A stretch of 58,172 bases of DNA, from the NCBI GenBank assembly GCA_900696485.1, contig CAADGG010000014.1, forward strand, positions 1 to 58,172, in the 5' to 3' direction. The position numbers and the translations under genes were made by a program. Source of the DNA: an uncultured Pseudomonadota bacterium. Its GTDB lineage: Bacteria > Myxococcota_A > UBA9160 > PR03. Of the stretch, positions 31,919 through 40,797 are shown one piece after another (position 1 is the first letter of the stretch; each line of letters begins with the position of its first letter). Under the pieces are notes generated by a model, which searched no databases, was not told the DNA's origin, and saw only the letters and a list, made by a program, of their open reading frames with translations.

Positions 31919-34313
31919 GGAGTTCGTGCCCGAGCGACCCATCGACGGAGAAGCCGGCTGGCCGTCCGCCAACGGACGGCGGGTGGTGCTGTTGCTCGAC
32001 GCCGCGAGCGGCTTCGAGCGGCGCATCCTGGAGGGCTGGATCCGGCGCCACCAGCCCGAGGCCACGGCCGCGTCGCACGACGTGCTGGCGATTCCACCAT
32101 CGCGCGGTCGCGGGCGGCGACGGCCGGATCGTCCCGAGGCGCGCCTGGAAGCGCTGCTGTCGGAGGGCGACGATCCGCTGCTCGCCCCGCTGCGCGTGCT
32201 CTGGATGCCGCCGGCGCGACCCGATGGATCGCGGCCGGTTACGCTCGCCCAGCTCCTGCTCGGCGGCGGTGATCCGCGCGATCCCCGTCGCTGGCGACAG
32301 CGCTGGATCCTCCGCCGGGCCCGCGAGCGCTGCCGGATCGTCGCCGGCGAGCCGGCGTTGCTCTCGGAACTGCGCCAGCGTTGGCTGGCGGCCGGCGGGG
32401 CGGGACCCGGCGAGACCAGCGGACTCTGCGACTTCGTGATCCGGCAGGCGCACCTCGCGCTGGAGCGGGCCGAGCGGCGCGTGCGCGGCGCCCGCTACAA
32501 GGTTCCGCGTCTCGTGCACGAGGACATCCTCGCACGGCCGGGCTTCCGCGGAGCCGCAACGCGCCTCTCGCGCGAACTCGGCCGCAGTCCGGAGGCCGTG
32601 GCGCGCGAGGCGTCTCGGGACCTGCGCGAGATCGCCGCCGCCACCAGTCCGACCATGATCGATCTCGCGGACCAACTGTTCCGTTTCCTCTACACGCGCG
32701 GCTATGACCGGGAGCTGCGTTACGACCGCGCCCGGCTCGAGGAGATCGCCGCACTCTCCCAACGCTACCCGGTCGTGTTCCTCCCGACCCACAAGTCGAA
32801 TCTCGATCATCCGGTGCTGCACTGCATGCTGTACGAGAACGGCCTGCCGCCCAATCACACTGCCGGCGGCATCAACATGAACTTCTTTCCGATCGGCCCG
32901 TTGGTTCGCCGTGCCGGCGTCTTCTTCATCCGACGCTCGTTCAAGGACGACGAAATCTACAAGCTCGTGCTGCGCTCCTACATCGACTACCTGATCGAGA
33001 AGCGCTTCTCGCTCGAGTGGTACATCGAGGGGGGGCGGTCCCGTTCGGGTAAACTGCTGCCACCGCGCTTCGGCCTGCTCGCCTACGTCGTCGATGCCTA
33101 TCGCCGCGGCAAGAGCGACGATGTGATCCTGATCCCGGTCTCGATCGCGTACGACCAGATCCAGGACGTCGGCGACTACGTCGCCGAACAGCACGGGGGT
33201 GCGAAGCAGAGGGAAAGCTTCGGTTGGTTCCTGCGCCTCATGCGCGGCATCCAGCGTGAGGGCAGGATCCACGTCCGGCTCGGAGAGCCGCTGTCCCTCG
33301 CCAAGAGCCTCGGCCCGCCGGATCCCACCGCGGAGCCGGACCCGGACGAGGAAAACCTGGCGCTCCAGAAGCTCGCCTTCGAGACCTGCGTGCGGATCAA
33401 CCAGGCCACCCCGATCACGCCCGCCTCGCTGGTGGCGCTGGCGCTGCTCGGCGTCCGGGATCAGGCGCTGACGGTCGAAGAAACCGTGCGCTCACTGGAG
33501 CGGATCATCGAGTACGCGGAACGCCGCGAGCTGCCCACCGTCGGCGGACTCGACCTCCACACGCCCGATGGTGTGCGCTTCGCGCTCGAGGAGCTGGTGC
33601 GCACGGGCGTGCTCGAACGCTTCGATCAGGGCCCCGAGGCGGTCTACCGGATCGGCGAGGGCAAGCACCTGGCCGCGGCGTACTATCGCAACACCGTGAT
33701 CCACTACTTTGTCACTGGTGCGATCGCCGAGCTGGCGCTGCTGGCCGCGGCCGGGGAAGCGGTCGTCGACCGGCGCGCGTGCTTCTTCGACAACGCCCTC
33801 GAACTGCGCGACCTGCTCAAGTTCGAGTTCTTCTTCCCCGACCGGGAGCGCTTCGTCGCCGAGCTGCGACGCGAAGTCGCCTACCACGACACGGACTGGG
33901 AACGCCGTCTCGACGAGGGACCCGAGGAGATCTTCGCGCTGGTGCGGCGGTTCCGGCCGCTCTCCTCGCACCGCGTCGTGCGTCCCTTCCTCGAGTCCTA
34001 TCGGATCGTGGCCGATGCGTTGCTGCACTGGGGCACGCAGCGGCCGCTCGACCGCGGCGAGTTTCTCGCTCGCTGCCTGGCGCTCGGCCGGCAGTACGTG
34101 CTGCGCCACCGCATCCATGGCGCCGAATCCGTGTCGAAGGCCTACTTCGAGACGGCCCTCAAGCTCGCCGACAACCGCCAGCTCCTGGCGCCCGGAGCCG
34201 CGGACCTCGAGAAACGACGGGCCGCCTTCGCGAGCGCGCTGGCCGGTGCGGTCCGCCGCATCGATGCCGTCGATGCGCTCGCCGCGGCCCGCCGCTCCGG
34301 CGTCGACGCCTGA
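31917..34313 (+). CDS. plsB: Glycerol-3-phosphate acyltransferase
   Basis: 798 residues, close to the E. coli PlsB length. It acylates sn-glycerol 3-phosphate at position 1, the first step of phospholipid synthesis, at the inner membrane. Acyltransferase block I is LPTHKSNLDHPVLHCM (H-x4-D), block II has GVFFIRRSFKDDE, block III LEWYIEGGRSRSGK and block IV VILIPVSIAYDQIQDVGDY. The N-terminal 250 and C-terminal 300 residues match the large PlsB architecture rather than the small PlsY or PlsC type. The start may be ATG 31917 or GTG 31926. It is separated by 20 nt from the ABC cassette. It also feeds the storage-lipid route ending in the WS/DGAT gene. Confidence 0.93.
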   Translation: MEFVPERPIDGEAGWPSANGRRVVLLLDAASGFERRILEGWIRRHQPEATAASHDVLAIPPSRGRGRRRPDRPEARLEALLSEGDDPLLAPLRVLWMPPARPDGSRPVTLAQLLLGGGDPRDPRRWRQRWILRRARERCRIVAGEPALLSELRQRWLAAGGAGPGETSGLCDFVIRQAHLALERAERRVRGARYKVPRLVHEDILARPGFRGAATRLSRELGRSPEAVAREASRDLREIAAATSPTMIDLADQLFRFLYTRGYDRELRYDRARLEEIAALSQRYPVVFLPTHKSNLDHPVLHCMLYENGLPPNHTAGGINMNFFPIGPLVRRAGVFFIRRSFKDDEIYKLVLRSYIDYLIEKRFSLEWYIEGGRSRSGKLLPPRFGLLAYVVDAYRRGKSDDVILIPVSIAYDQIQDVGDYVAEQHGGAKQRESFGWFLRLMRGIQREGRIHVRLGEPLSLAKSLGPPDPTAEPDPDEENLALQKLAFETCVRINQATPITPASLVALALLGVRDQALTVEETVRSLERIIEYAERRELPTVGGLDLHTPDGVRFALEELVRTGVLERFDQGPEAVYRIGEGKHLAAAYYRNTVIHYFVTGAIAELALLAAAGEAVVDRRACFFDNALELRDLLKFEFFFPDRERFVAELRREVAYHDTDWERRLDEGPEEIFALVRRFRPLSSHRVVRPFLESYRIVADALLHWGTQRPLDRGEFLARCLALGRQYVLRHRIHGAESVSKAYFETALKLADNRQLLAPGAADLEKRRAAFASALAGAVRRIDAVDALAAARRSGVDA

Positions 34314-34333
34314 CGGCTCGGGGGTCGTTCCGC

Positions 34334-35209
34334 TTGACGGTCGAGACGAGACTGGACGACCTGGGCGGTACGGGACGGGCGGCAGATCCGACCCCCCCGG
34401 CAACGGGGCTCGCGATCTCGCTGCGCGGTGTGCGACGGAGCTTCCGCACGGCCGCGGAGGGAACCATCGAGGCCGTGGCCGGGATCGACCTCACGGCGAC
34501 CCCGGGCGACTTCCTCGCCCTGCTCGGACCGTCCGGCTGTGGCAAGACGACGCTCTTGCGGATCCTCGCGGGCCTCGACCGACCGGATGCCGGGGAGGTG
34601 CTGCTCGACGGCGCAGCGCCGGACCCGGGGCCTCACACCGCGCGGCGTCTGCCGATCGCCTACGTGTTCCAGGATGCGCATCTGCTGCCGTGGCGCGACG
34701 TGCTCGGGAACGTCGCGCTGCCGCTCGAACTGCTCGGCCATGCCGCCGGACGCTGCCGCAGCGAGGCGCTCGAAGCCGTCGAGCGGGTGGGCCTCGCCGA
34801 CGCGATCCGGCGCAGGCCCGCGCAGCTCTCGGGCGGCATGCGGATGCGCGTGTCGCTGGCCCGCGCGCTGGTCACACGCCCGCGCCTGCTGCTGCTCGAC
34901 GAGCCGTTCGCCGCGCTCGACGAGATCAGCCGCCAGGGGCTCGACGAGCAGCTCCGCTCGCTCTGGATCGCCACCGGCATGACGGTGATCTTCGTCACGC
35001 ACTCGATCGCCGAGGCCACGTTCCTGGCCGAGCGCGCCATCGTGCTGAGCCGGCGTCCCGCGCGTGTGGTCCTCGAACACGCGCTCGATCTTCCGCTCCG
35101 ACGCGACGCCGCGCTTCGCGCGGATCCTCGCTTCGCGCGCGAGACCGGCGTCCTGCAGGACGCGCTGCGGCGCGGCGCGGAAGCCGGCGCGGCCGAGGGC
35201 GCTCGGTGA
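34334..35209 (+). CDS. ABC transporter ATP-binding protein (NitT/TauT type)
   Basis: A 291-residue ATPase from TTG 34334. Walker A LLGPSGCGKTTLLRIL, Q-loop VFQDAHLLPWRDVLGNV, signature LSGGMRMRVSLARAL, Walker B LLLLDEPFAALDE and the switch FVTHS are all intact. The Q-loop with PWRDV is typical of the SsuB/TauB/NrtC branch that powers uptake of nitrate, sulfonates, pyrimidine precursors or riboflavin. The permease GTG overlaps its stop (GTGA), and the binding-protein gene overlaps the permease in turn. The exact start is uncertain because the N-terminal 35 residues lack family similarity. Confidence 0.9.
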   Translation: MTVETRLDDLGGTGRAADPTPPATGLAISLRGVRRSFRTAAEGTIEAVAGIDLTATPGDFLALLGPSGCGKTTLLRILAGLDRPDAGEVLLDGAAPDPGPHTARRLPIAYVFQDAHLLPWRDVLGNVALPLELLGHAAGRCRSEALEAVERVGLADAIRRRPAQLSGGMRMRVSLARALVTRPRLLLLDEPFAALDEISRQGLDEQLRSLWIATGMTVIFVTHSIAEATFLAERAIVLSRRPARVVLEHALDLPLRRDAALRADPRFARETGVLQDALRRGAEAGAAEGAR

Positions 35210-35970
35210 GGAGACTGGCCGCCCGTGTCGCGCCGCCGACGGCGACGTTTCTCGCCGGCACGCTGCTCGCCGAACTCCTGATTCGCGCACTCGGGGTCTC
35301 GCCGCTCCTGCTGCCAACCCCCTCGGCCGTGGCTCGTGCCGCCTGGTCGTACCGCGAGACGTTGCTGCCGGCGCTGGCGTCGACCACCGGCGCCGTGCTG
35401 GTCGGCCTCGCCGCCAGCGTGGCGCTCGGCGTCCTCGCGGCCATCGCACTCGCGGCGTCGCGTTGGGTGGAGCGCGCGTTCTACCCGTACGCGATCTTCT
35501 TCCAGATCGTCCCGATCGTGGCGGTCGCCCCGCTGCTGGTCATCTGGTTCGGTTACGGCTGGCGGGCCGTCGTCGCCGCCGCCTTCATCGTGTCGGTGTT
35601 CCCGGTGATCGCCAACGCCCTCGCAGGTCTGCGCTCGGTGGATCCGGCGCTCCTCGATCTGTTCCGGCTCTACGGTGCGGGCCGCTTGGCGCGCCTCGTG
35701 AAACTGGAGCTGCCGTGGGCCCTGCCGAGCCTGTTCACCGGCCTTCGCGTAGCGGCGGGGTTGGCGGTCATCGGCGCGATCGTCGGGGAGTTCGTCGGCG
35801 GCGGGGGGCTCGGGGTGGTGGTGTTGGGAGCGATGCGCCAGCAGCGCACGGACCTGGTCTTCGCAGCGATCCTGCACGCGTCGGGGCTCGGCCTCGTGCT
35901 CTTCGCGGCGGTCGATGTCATCGGCAGGATCGTGCTCCGGCGCTGGCATTGGAGAGAGGAGATCCCGTGA
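35206..35970 (+). CDS. ABC transporter permease (NitT/TauT type)
   Basis: A 254-residue inner-membrane permease with about six transmembrane helices and the cytoplasmic EAA-like loop ANALAGLRSVDPALLDLFRL, where the ATPase docks. YPYAIFFQIVPIVAVAPLLV is typical of the SsuC/TauC branch. The GTG start lies in the GTGA overlap with the ATPase gene. The family normally works as a homodimer, in keeping with only one permease gene here. Confidence 0.9.
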   Translation: MRRLAARVAPPTATFLAGTLLAELLIRALGVSPLLLPTPSAVARAAWSYRETLLPALASTTGAVLVGLAASVALGVLAAIALAASRWVERAFYPYAIFFQIVPIVAVAPLLVIWFGYGWRAVVAAAFIVSVFPVIANALAGLRSVDPALLDLFRLYGAGRLARLVKLELPWALPSLFTGLRVAAGLAVIGAIVGEFVGGGGLGVVVLGAMRQQRTDLVFAAILHASGLGLVLFAAVDVIGRIVLRRWHWREEIP

Positions 35971-36923
35971 GAGGCAGCCCGATCGTCGGCCTCGCCGTGC
36001 TCCTGTGCCTCGTCACCGCCGCCTGCTCGCGCGGCGGCCCACCGGCGGGGCGCGTGGCGCTCGCGCTCAACTGGAAGCCGGAGCCGGAGTTCGGCGGGCT
36101 CTTCGAGGCCCAACGCACCGGCGCCTTCCGCCGGCAGGGGCTCGACGTCGAGATCACCGGCGGCCCGGGAGCGCCGATCGTCCAGATGCTGGCTGCCGGA
36201 CAGATGGCCTACGGGATCGCCGCTGCCGATGAGGTCCTGGTGGCGCGCGATCGCGGAGCCGACATCGTCGCCGTGTATGCCACGTACCAGACGAACCCGC
36301 AGGGGATCATGGTCCACGCGAGCCGCGGGGTGAATTCGCTCGACGAGCTCTTTGCCGGCGAGGGAGGCACGCTCGCCGTCGAACCGGGGCTCGCCTACGT
36401 GAAATGGCTCCGGAAGCGCTACGACCTGTCGCGATTCCAGATCGTTCCGTACGGATTCAGCATCGCGCCGTTCCTGGCCGAACCGCGCATGGCCCAGCAG
36501 GTCTTCGTCACCGCCGAGCCGATCGCGGCCCGCCGGCAGGGCGCCGAACCGAAGGTGTTCCTGATCGCAGACTCCGGATTCGATCCCTACGCCGCCGTCG
36601 TGATCACTACGACCCAGCGCGTACGGGAGCGGCCCGACGAGGTGAGCCGTTTCGTCACCGCGTTGCGCGAGGGCTGGCGCGGGTACCTGGAGGATCCGGG
36701 CCCGACCAACCGCGAGATGCACGCGCGCAACCCGGAGATGGACGCCGAGACCTTCGCGCTCGGGGCCGTCGCGCAACAGCCGTTGATCGAGGACGAGTTC
36801 ACCCGCGCGCACGGGCTCGGCGCCATGTCGCTCGAACGGTGGCGCGTCCTGGGCGAACAGCTCCAGGAACTCGAGCTCCTCGACCAAGAACCCGTCGCGG
36901 CGGATTGCTTCGCGGCGTTCTGA
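35967..36923 (+). CDS. ABC transporter substrate-binding lipoprotein (NMT1/THI5-like)
   Basis: 318 residues. The signal peptide VGLAVLLCLVTAACSR has its lipobox Cys near 20, so the protein is membrane-anchored on the outer face of the inner membrane. The NMT1/THI5-type domain starts ALALNWKPEPEFGGLFEAQR, with QMLAAGQMAYGIAAADEVLV and NPQGIMVHASRG following. NMT1/THI5-like binding proteins take up HMP, riboflavin-type flavins, sulfonates or nitrate. NWKPEPEFGG recalls RibY/ThiY-like proteins, so a pyrimidine or flavin precursor is the leading guess; no riboswitch or vitamin gene supports it. The GTG start overlaps the permease stop. Confidence 0.85.
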   Translation: MRGSPIVGLAVLLCLVTAACSRGGPPAGRVALALNWKPEPEFGGLFEAQRTGAFRRQGLDVEITGGPGAPIVQMLAAGQMAYGIAAADEVLVARDRGADIVAVYATYQTNPQGIMVHASRGVNSLDELFAGEGGTLAVEPGLAYVKWLRKRYDLSRFQIVPYGFSIAPFLAEPRMAQQVFVTAEPIAARRQGAEPKVFLIADSGFDPYAAVVITTTQRVRERPDEVSRFVTALREGWRGYLEDPGPTNREMHARNPEMDAETFALGAVAQQPLIEDEFTRAHGLGAMSLERWRVLGEQLQELELLDQEPVAADCFAAF

Positions 36924-36999
36924 CACGAGCCGGATCCGGCTGGCAGTCGGCGAAGATCGCGATGCGCCGCGACCGGGCAGCAGGCGTGCCGTCGCGGGC

Positions 37000-37005
37000 T
37001 ATCCT
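37000..37005 (+). promoter_or_regulatory. Possible -10 element before the aminopeptidase gene
   Basis: GGGCTATCCT with hexamer TATCCT, 36 nt before ATG 37042. Weak. Confidence 0.25.
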
Positions 37006-37041
37006 GGCGCGCGGAGAGCGCCATAGGGGGGGCGAGCGGAC

Positions 37042-39675
37042 ATGAAGGATTCCGATCCGGCGGCCAGACGTCCGCGAGCGAGCGACCGACTCGAGGGCGA
37101 CGTCACACCGCTCGCCTACGACCTCACCCTCGATGTCGATCCGGTGCGCGGGGCCGACTATGCCGGGGAGGTGACGATCCGGCTGCGGCTCGAGCGGGCG
37201 CGCCGTCAGATCGTGCTACATGCGGCCGAACTGCGGATTGCGCAGGCCCGGATCGAATCCGCCGAGGGTTCCTGGGCTGCGCGCGTGTCCCTCGATCCGG
37301 CGCGCCAGACCGCCGCCTTCTCGCTGCCGCGCCCAGTGGGCCCGGGCGATGCCACGCTGCGGATCTCTTTCCGCGGCCGGCTGCGCGACGATCTGCGCGG
37401 GCTCTACGCCGCGAACGCCGGCGGACAGCCGTATGCGTTCTCGCAGCTCGAGGCCGCCGAGGCGCGCCGTTTCTTCCCGTGCTTCGACGAACCGGCGATG
37501 AAGGCACGCTTCACGATCCGGGTCGAGACGCGCCAGGAGCTTGCGGTCTTGTCCAACTCGCCGATCACACGAACCGAGCGTCTCGCCGGCGAACGCAAGC
37601 GTGTGCACTTCGCCGAGACCCCTCGTCTGTCGACCTATCTCGTGGCCCTCGCAGTCGGCGCCCTCGAGCGCTCACGCGCCGTAAAGCTCGGGAAGACCGA
37701 GATCCGTGTCTGGCATGCGCCGGGCAAGGGCGCTCTCGTCGCGTTCGCGCTCGAAGCGGCCCGGGAGTCCCTGGCGCGGCTCGAGCGCTGGTTTGCCCTG
37801 CCCTACCCGTACGCCAAGCTCGACCTCGTCGCGGTGCCGGACTTCGAGGCGGGCGCCATGGAGAACGCCGGGGCCGTCTTCTTCCGGGAAAACCTGCTGC
37901 TCCTCGACCCCAAGAGCGCCACGCTCGCCGAGAAGAAGCGTGCGGCGGATGTGATCTGCCACGAACTCGCACACATGTGGTACGGCGACCTCGTCACGAT
38001 GGCGTGGTGGGACGACCTCTGGCTCAACGAGGCCTTCGCCACGTGGATGGCTTTCGAGATCATCGACCAGTGGAAACCCGAGTGGAAGATGTGGCAGGAC
38101 TTCCAGCACCACCGCGCGGCGGCGCTGCGACTCGATGCGCTCCGACACACCCATCCGATCCATACGGAGGTGCACTCCCCGGCCGAGGCGACCGAGAACT
38201 TCGATCTCATCACCTACGAGAAGGGTGCGTCGGTGGTGCGGATGCTGGAGCGCTACCTCGGCCCGTCGGTGTTCCGGAAGGGCGTGCGCCGGTACATCCG
38301 ACGCCATCGCGAGGCCAACGCGGTGGCCGCGGATCTCTGGCGCGCGCTCAGCGAGGCGGCCGGCGAAGAAGTCGAGCCGATCGTGCGGGGCTGGGTCGAT
38401 CAGGAAGGGCTTCCGGTGCTGACGCTCGCGCGGACTCGCAGCGGCGGCCGGACGCTGCTCCGGATCCGCCAGGACCGCTTCGTCGCCCGGCCGGCGCCGA
38501 GGCCGGGACGCCGTCCGGGGCGGCCCGCCGGTACCCGCAGCTCGAAGCGCGGGGTCGAGAAGTGGCCGATCCCGTGGGTCGGCCGCGTGCAGGGGGAGAC
38601 CGGCCGGCCGAAGCTCGTGCGCAAGTTGATCACGACCACCACGGATCGCATCGACCTCGGTCGGGGCGCAACACGTTTCGTGTACGGCAATGCCGATGAG
38701 GGGGGATTCTTCCGCCCGCTCCACGATGGCCGAGAGCTGCGCGCGCTCGCGGCCCATCTGCCGCAGCTCAGTGTCGTCGAGCGCATGGGTCTCGTGGATC
38801 ATCAATGGGCGCTGGCCCGTGCCGGCCGCTCGCCACTCGCATCCTTCCTTCTGCTCGTCGATGCGCTCGGAGACGAACCCGAGGCGGACGTGCTGCTCGC
38901 ACTGCGGGGGCCGCTGGCATTCCTGGAGGATCGGCTGGCGCCGGAGCTCGGCGCGCGGGCCGTCGAGGCCTTCCGCGATCGCGTGGCAGCCCGCTTCGGG
39001 CCGGCGCTCGCCGAGATCGGGTGGGATCCGCCGCCGCGCGAGCCGATCGATGCGCGTGTGCGTCGAGGCGTGCTGGTCGGACTGTTGGGCGACGTCGCCG
39101 CCTGGCCTCCCGTGCTGGCGGTCGCGGCCCGGCGCTTCGAGACCTACCTCATCCGGCGGACCGCGATCGACCCGAACCTGGTCGATTCGGTGGTGATGCT
39201 GGCGGCCCGGACCGGCGACGCCCGGCGTTTCGAGGCCGTGCTCGAGGCCTTCGACGCAGCGACGACGCCCCAGGAACGACGTCGCTTCCTGCTCGCACTG
39301 GCGGAGTTCCGCGACGAAGCATTGGTGCGCCGCACGCTGTCACTATGCCTCGGCCCGCGGATTCCCACCCAGGATCTGGCGATCGTGATCGCGAGGCTGC
39401 TCGTCAATCCAGCCGCACGCGAACTCAGCTGGGATTTCCTGCGCAAACACTGGTCGCGGCTGCGCAAGCGCATGCCTCCGATGTTGGCCACGAGGCTGAT
39501 CGAAGCCACACCGGCGCTGGGGGCGCGACACCACCAGGAGGTCGAAACGTTCTTCCGCACGCATCCGCTGCCGACCGGTGGCCGCGCGCTCGAGCAGGCG
39601 CTGGAGCGCTTCGAGCTCGACACCGCCTTCTGTCGGATCGCACGCGACGACTTCGCAGACTGGCTCGCGGAGTAG
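37042..39675 (+). CDS. pepN: M1 family aminopeptidase
   Basis: A cytoplasmic zinc metallopeptidase of 877 residues, removing N-terminal residues from peptides. The exopeptidase motif GAMEN is at 272-276 and the zinc site HELAH at 307-311 with the third ligand Glu330 in WLNEAFATW, the exact HEXXH-x18-E spacing. The N-terminal beta-domain (RRFFPCFDEPAMKARF) and the C-terminal helical ERAP1-like domain are complete. A basic Pro/Arg-rich stretch of about 25 residues (near 482-507, RPGRRPGRPAG) interrupts the beta-sandwich domain and is unusual. The symbol is used for family membership; it is closer to the eukaryote-like branch than to E. coli PepN. Confidence 0.9.
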   Translation: MKDSDPAARRPRASDRLEGDVTPLAYDLTLDVDPVRGADYAGEVTIRLRLERARRQIVLHAAELRIAQARIESAEGSWAARVSLDPARQTAAFSLPRPVGPGDATLRISFRGRLRDDLRGLYAANAGGQPYAFSQLEAAEARRFFPCFDEPAMKARFTIRVETRQELAVLSNSPITRTERLAGERKRVHFAETPRLSTYLVALAVGALERSRAVKLGKTEIRVWHAPGKGALVAFALEAARESLARLERWFALPYPYAKLDLVAVPDFEAGAMENAGAVFFRENLLLLDPKSATLAEKKRAADVICHELAHMWYGDLVTMAWWDDLWLNEAFATWMAFEIIDQWKPEWKMWQDFQHHRAAALRLDALRHTHPIHTEVHSPAEATENFDLITYEKGASVVRMLERYLGPSVFRKGVRRYIRRHREANAVAADLWRALSEAAGEEVEPIVRGWVDQEGLPVLTLARTRSGGRTLLRIRQDRFVARPAPRPGRRPGRPAGTRSSKRGVEKWPIPWVGRVQGETGRPKLVRKLITTTTDRIDLGRGATRFVYGNADEGGFFRPLHDGRELRALAAHLPQLSVVERMGLVDHQWALARAGRSPLASFLLLVDALGDEPEADVLLALRGPLAFLEDRLAPELGARAVEAFRDRVAARFGPALAEIGWDPPPREPIDARVRRGVLVGLLGDVAAWPPVLAVAARRFETYLIRRTAIDPNLVDSVVMLAARTGDARRFEAVLEAFDAATTPQERRRFLLALAEFRDEALVRRTLSLCLGPRIPTQDLAIVIARLLVNPAARELSWDFLRKHWSRLRKRMPPMLATRLIEATPALGARHHQEVETFFRTHPLPTGGRALEQALERFELDTAFCRIARDDFADWLAE

Positions 39676-39680
39676 CGACG

Positions 39681-40712
39681 GTGCAACAGATCTGGATTTC
39701 GCGGTTCGGAGCGCCGGAGACCCTCGAGCTGCGCGAGGCGCGAGACCCACTGCCGGGTCCCGGCGAGGTCCGGATCCGCGTCGAAGCGGCCGGCGTGAAC
39801 TTCGCCGACGTGATGGGCCGTCTCGGTCTGTATCCGGATCTTCCTCCGCTTCCGGTGGTCCCCGGCTACGAGGTGGCCGGCCGCATCGACGCAGTGGGTC
39901 CGGACACTTTCCCGGACTGGGTGGGGCGCGACGTGCTCGCCATGACGCGCTTCGGCGGCTACTCCGACGTGGTCTGCGTGCCCGAGCGCCAGGCCTTCAC
40001 GCGACCCGATGGAATGTCGGCAGAACTCGGGGCCGCGCTGCCGGTGAACTATCTGACCGCCTATCAGTTGGTCGAAGTGATGGGCGGCCTTCGCGCGAGT
40101 GACACGATCCTGATCCACTCGGCGGGCGGCGGCGTCGGCATCGCAGCCATCCAGCTCGCCCTCCGGATCGGCGCCCGGGTCATCGGCGCCGCCTCGCAGG
40201 GCAAGCACGAGGCCCTGCGCGGCATGGGAGTCGAGCACTGCATCGACTCCCGGACCGAGGATTTCGAGGCGCGTGTGCACGAGATCAGCGGAGGGCGCGG
40301 CGTCGAACTCGTCCTCGATGCCGTCGGCGCCGAGTCCTTCCGCAAGAGCGATCGCTGCCTGGCGCCGACGGGACGGCTCGGCCTGTTCGGACTCTCTGCC
40401 GCTGCGCCGGACAAGCGGCGCCGGCGGCTCGCCTCGCTACGGGCAGGAGTTTCGACACTGCGCCTGCGCTGGGGTCCACTCGGCTTGATGAACCAGAACA
40501 AGGGCGTTTTCGGCGTGAACCTCGGCCATCTGTGGGGCGAGACCGAACGCATCGCAGGCTGGATGGAGACGCTGCTCGAGCATTGGCGTCAGGGGGTCAT
40601 CCGACCCGTCGTGGCGGGCCGCTTTGCCTTCGAGCGCGCCGCCGAGGCGCATCACTTCCTGCAGGACCGCCGCAACCTCGGGAAGGTCCTGCTGATCCCG
40701 ACCAGAAATTGA
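39681..40712 (+). CDS. Quinone oxidoreductase-like (VAT-1-type) dehydrogenase
   Basis: A 343-residue NADPH-dependent, zinc-free medium-chain dehydrogenase. VEAAGVNFADVMGRLGLYP and PVVPGYEVAGRIDAVG mark the GroES-like domain, and ILIHSAGGGVGIAAIQLA the nucleotide-binding Gly loop; MNQNKGVFGVNLGHL recalls VAT-1. The GTG start has GGAG about 8 nt upstream and lies 5 nt after the aminopeptidase stop, so both are probably one transcript. The TGA stop lies inside a half REP element: the C-terminal LIPTRN ends where the repeat begins, so the original end of the gene was probably replaced. Confidence 0.87.
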   Translation: MQQIWISRFGAPETLELREARDPLPGPGEVRIRVEAAGVNFADVMGRLGLYPDLPPLPVVPGYEVAGRIDAVGPDTFPDWVGRDVLAMTRFGGYSDVVCVPERQAFTRPDGMSAELGAALPVNYLTAYQLVEVMGGLRASDTILIHSAGGGVGIAAIQLALRIGARVIGAASQGKHEALRGMGVEHCIDSRTEDFEARVHEISGGRGVELVLDAVGAESFRKSDRCLAPTGRLGLFGLSAAAPDKRRRRLASLRAGVSTLRLRWGPLGLMNQNKGVFGVNLGHLWGETERIAGWMETLLEHWRQGVIRPVVAGRFAFERAAEAHHFLQDRRNLGKVLLIPTRN

Positions 40713-40739
40713 CGGATCGAACCCGACCCCTTTCTTGAC
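40709..40739. repeat. Half REP-like element
   Basis: 31 nt identical to the right arm of REP copy 2, ending CCCTTTCTTGAC, without the opposite arm. It supplies the stop codon of the oxidoreductase gene. Its GGATC variant links it to copy 2 rather than to copy 1. Confidence 0.8.
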
Positions 40740-40797
40740 GACTTGACGACCGTTTCTCGACGACGCGTTCCGCGACGGGGGGCGGCTTCCCGGCGGA

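Noticed and set aside
31917..35970. Long fused frames spanning plsB and ABC genes
   Set aside because: Each domain is complete in its own frame with GTGA/TTG starts; the longer frames merely lack stops in GC-rich DNA.
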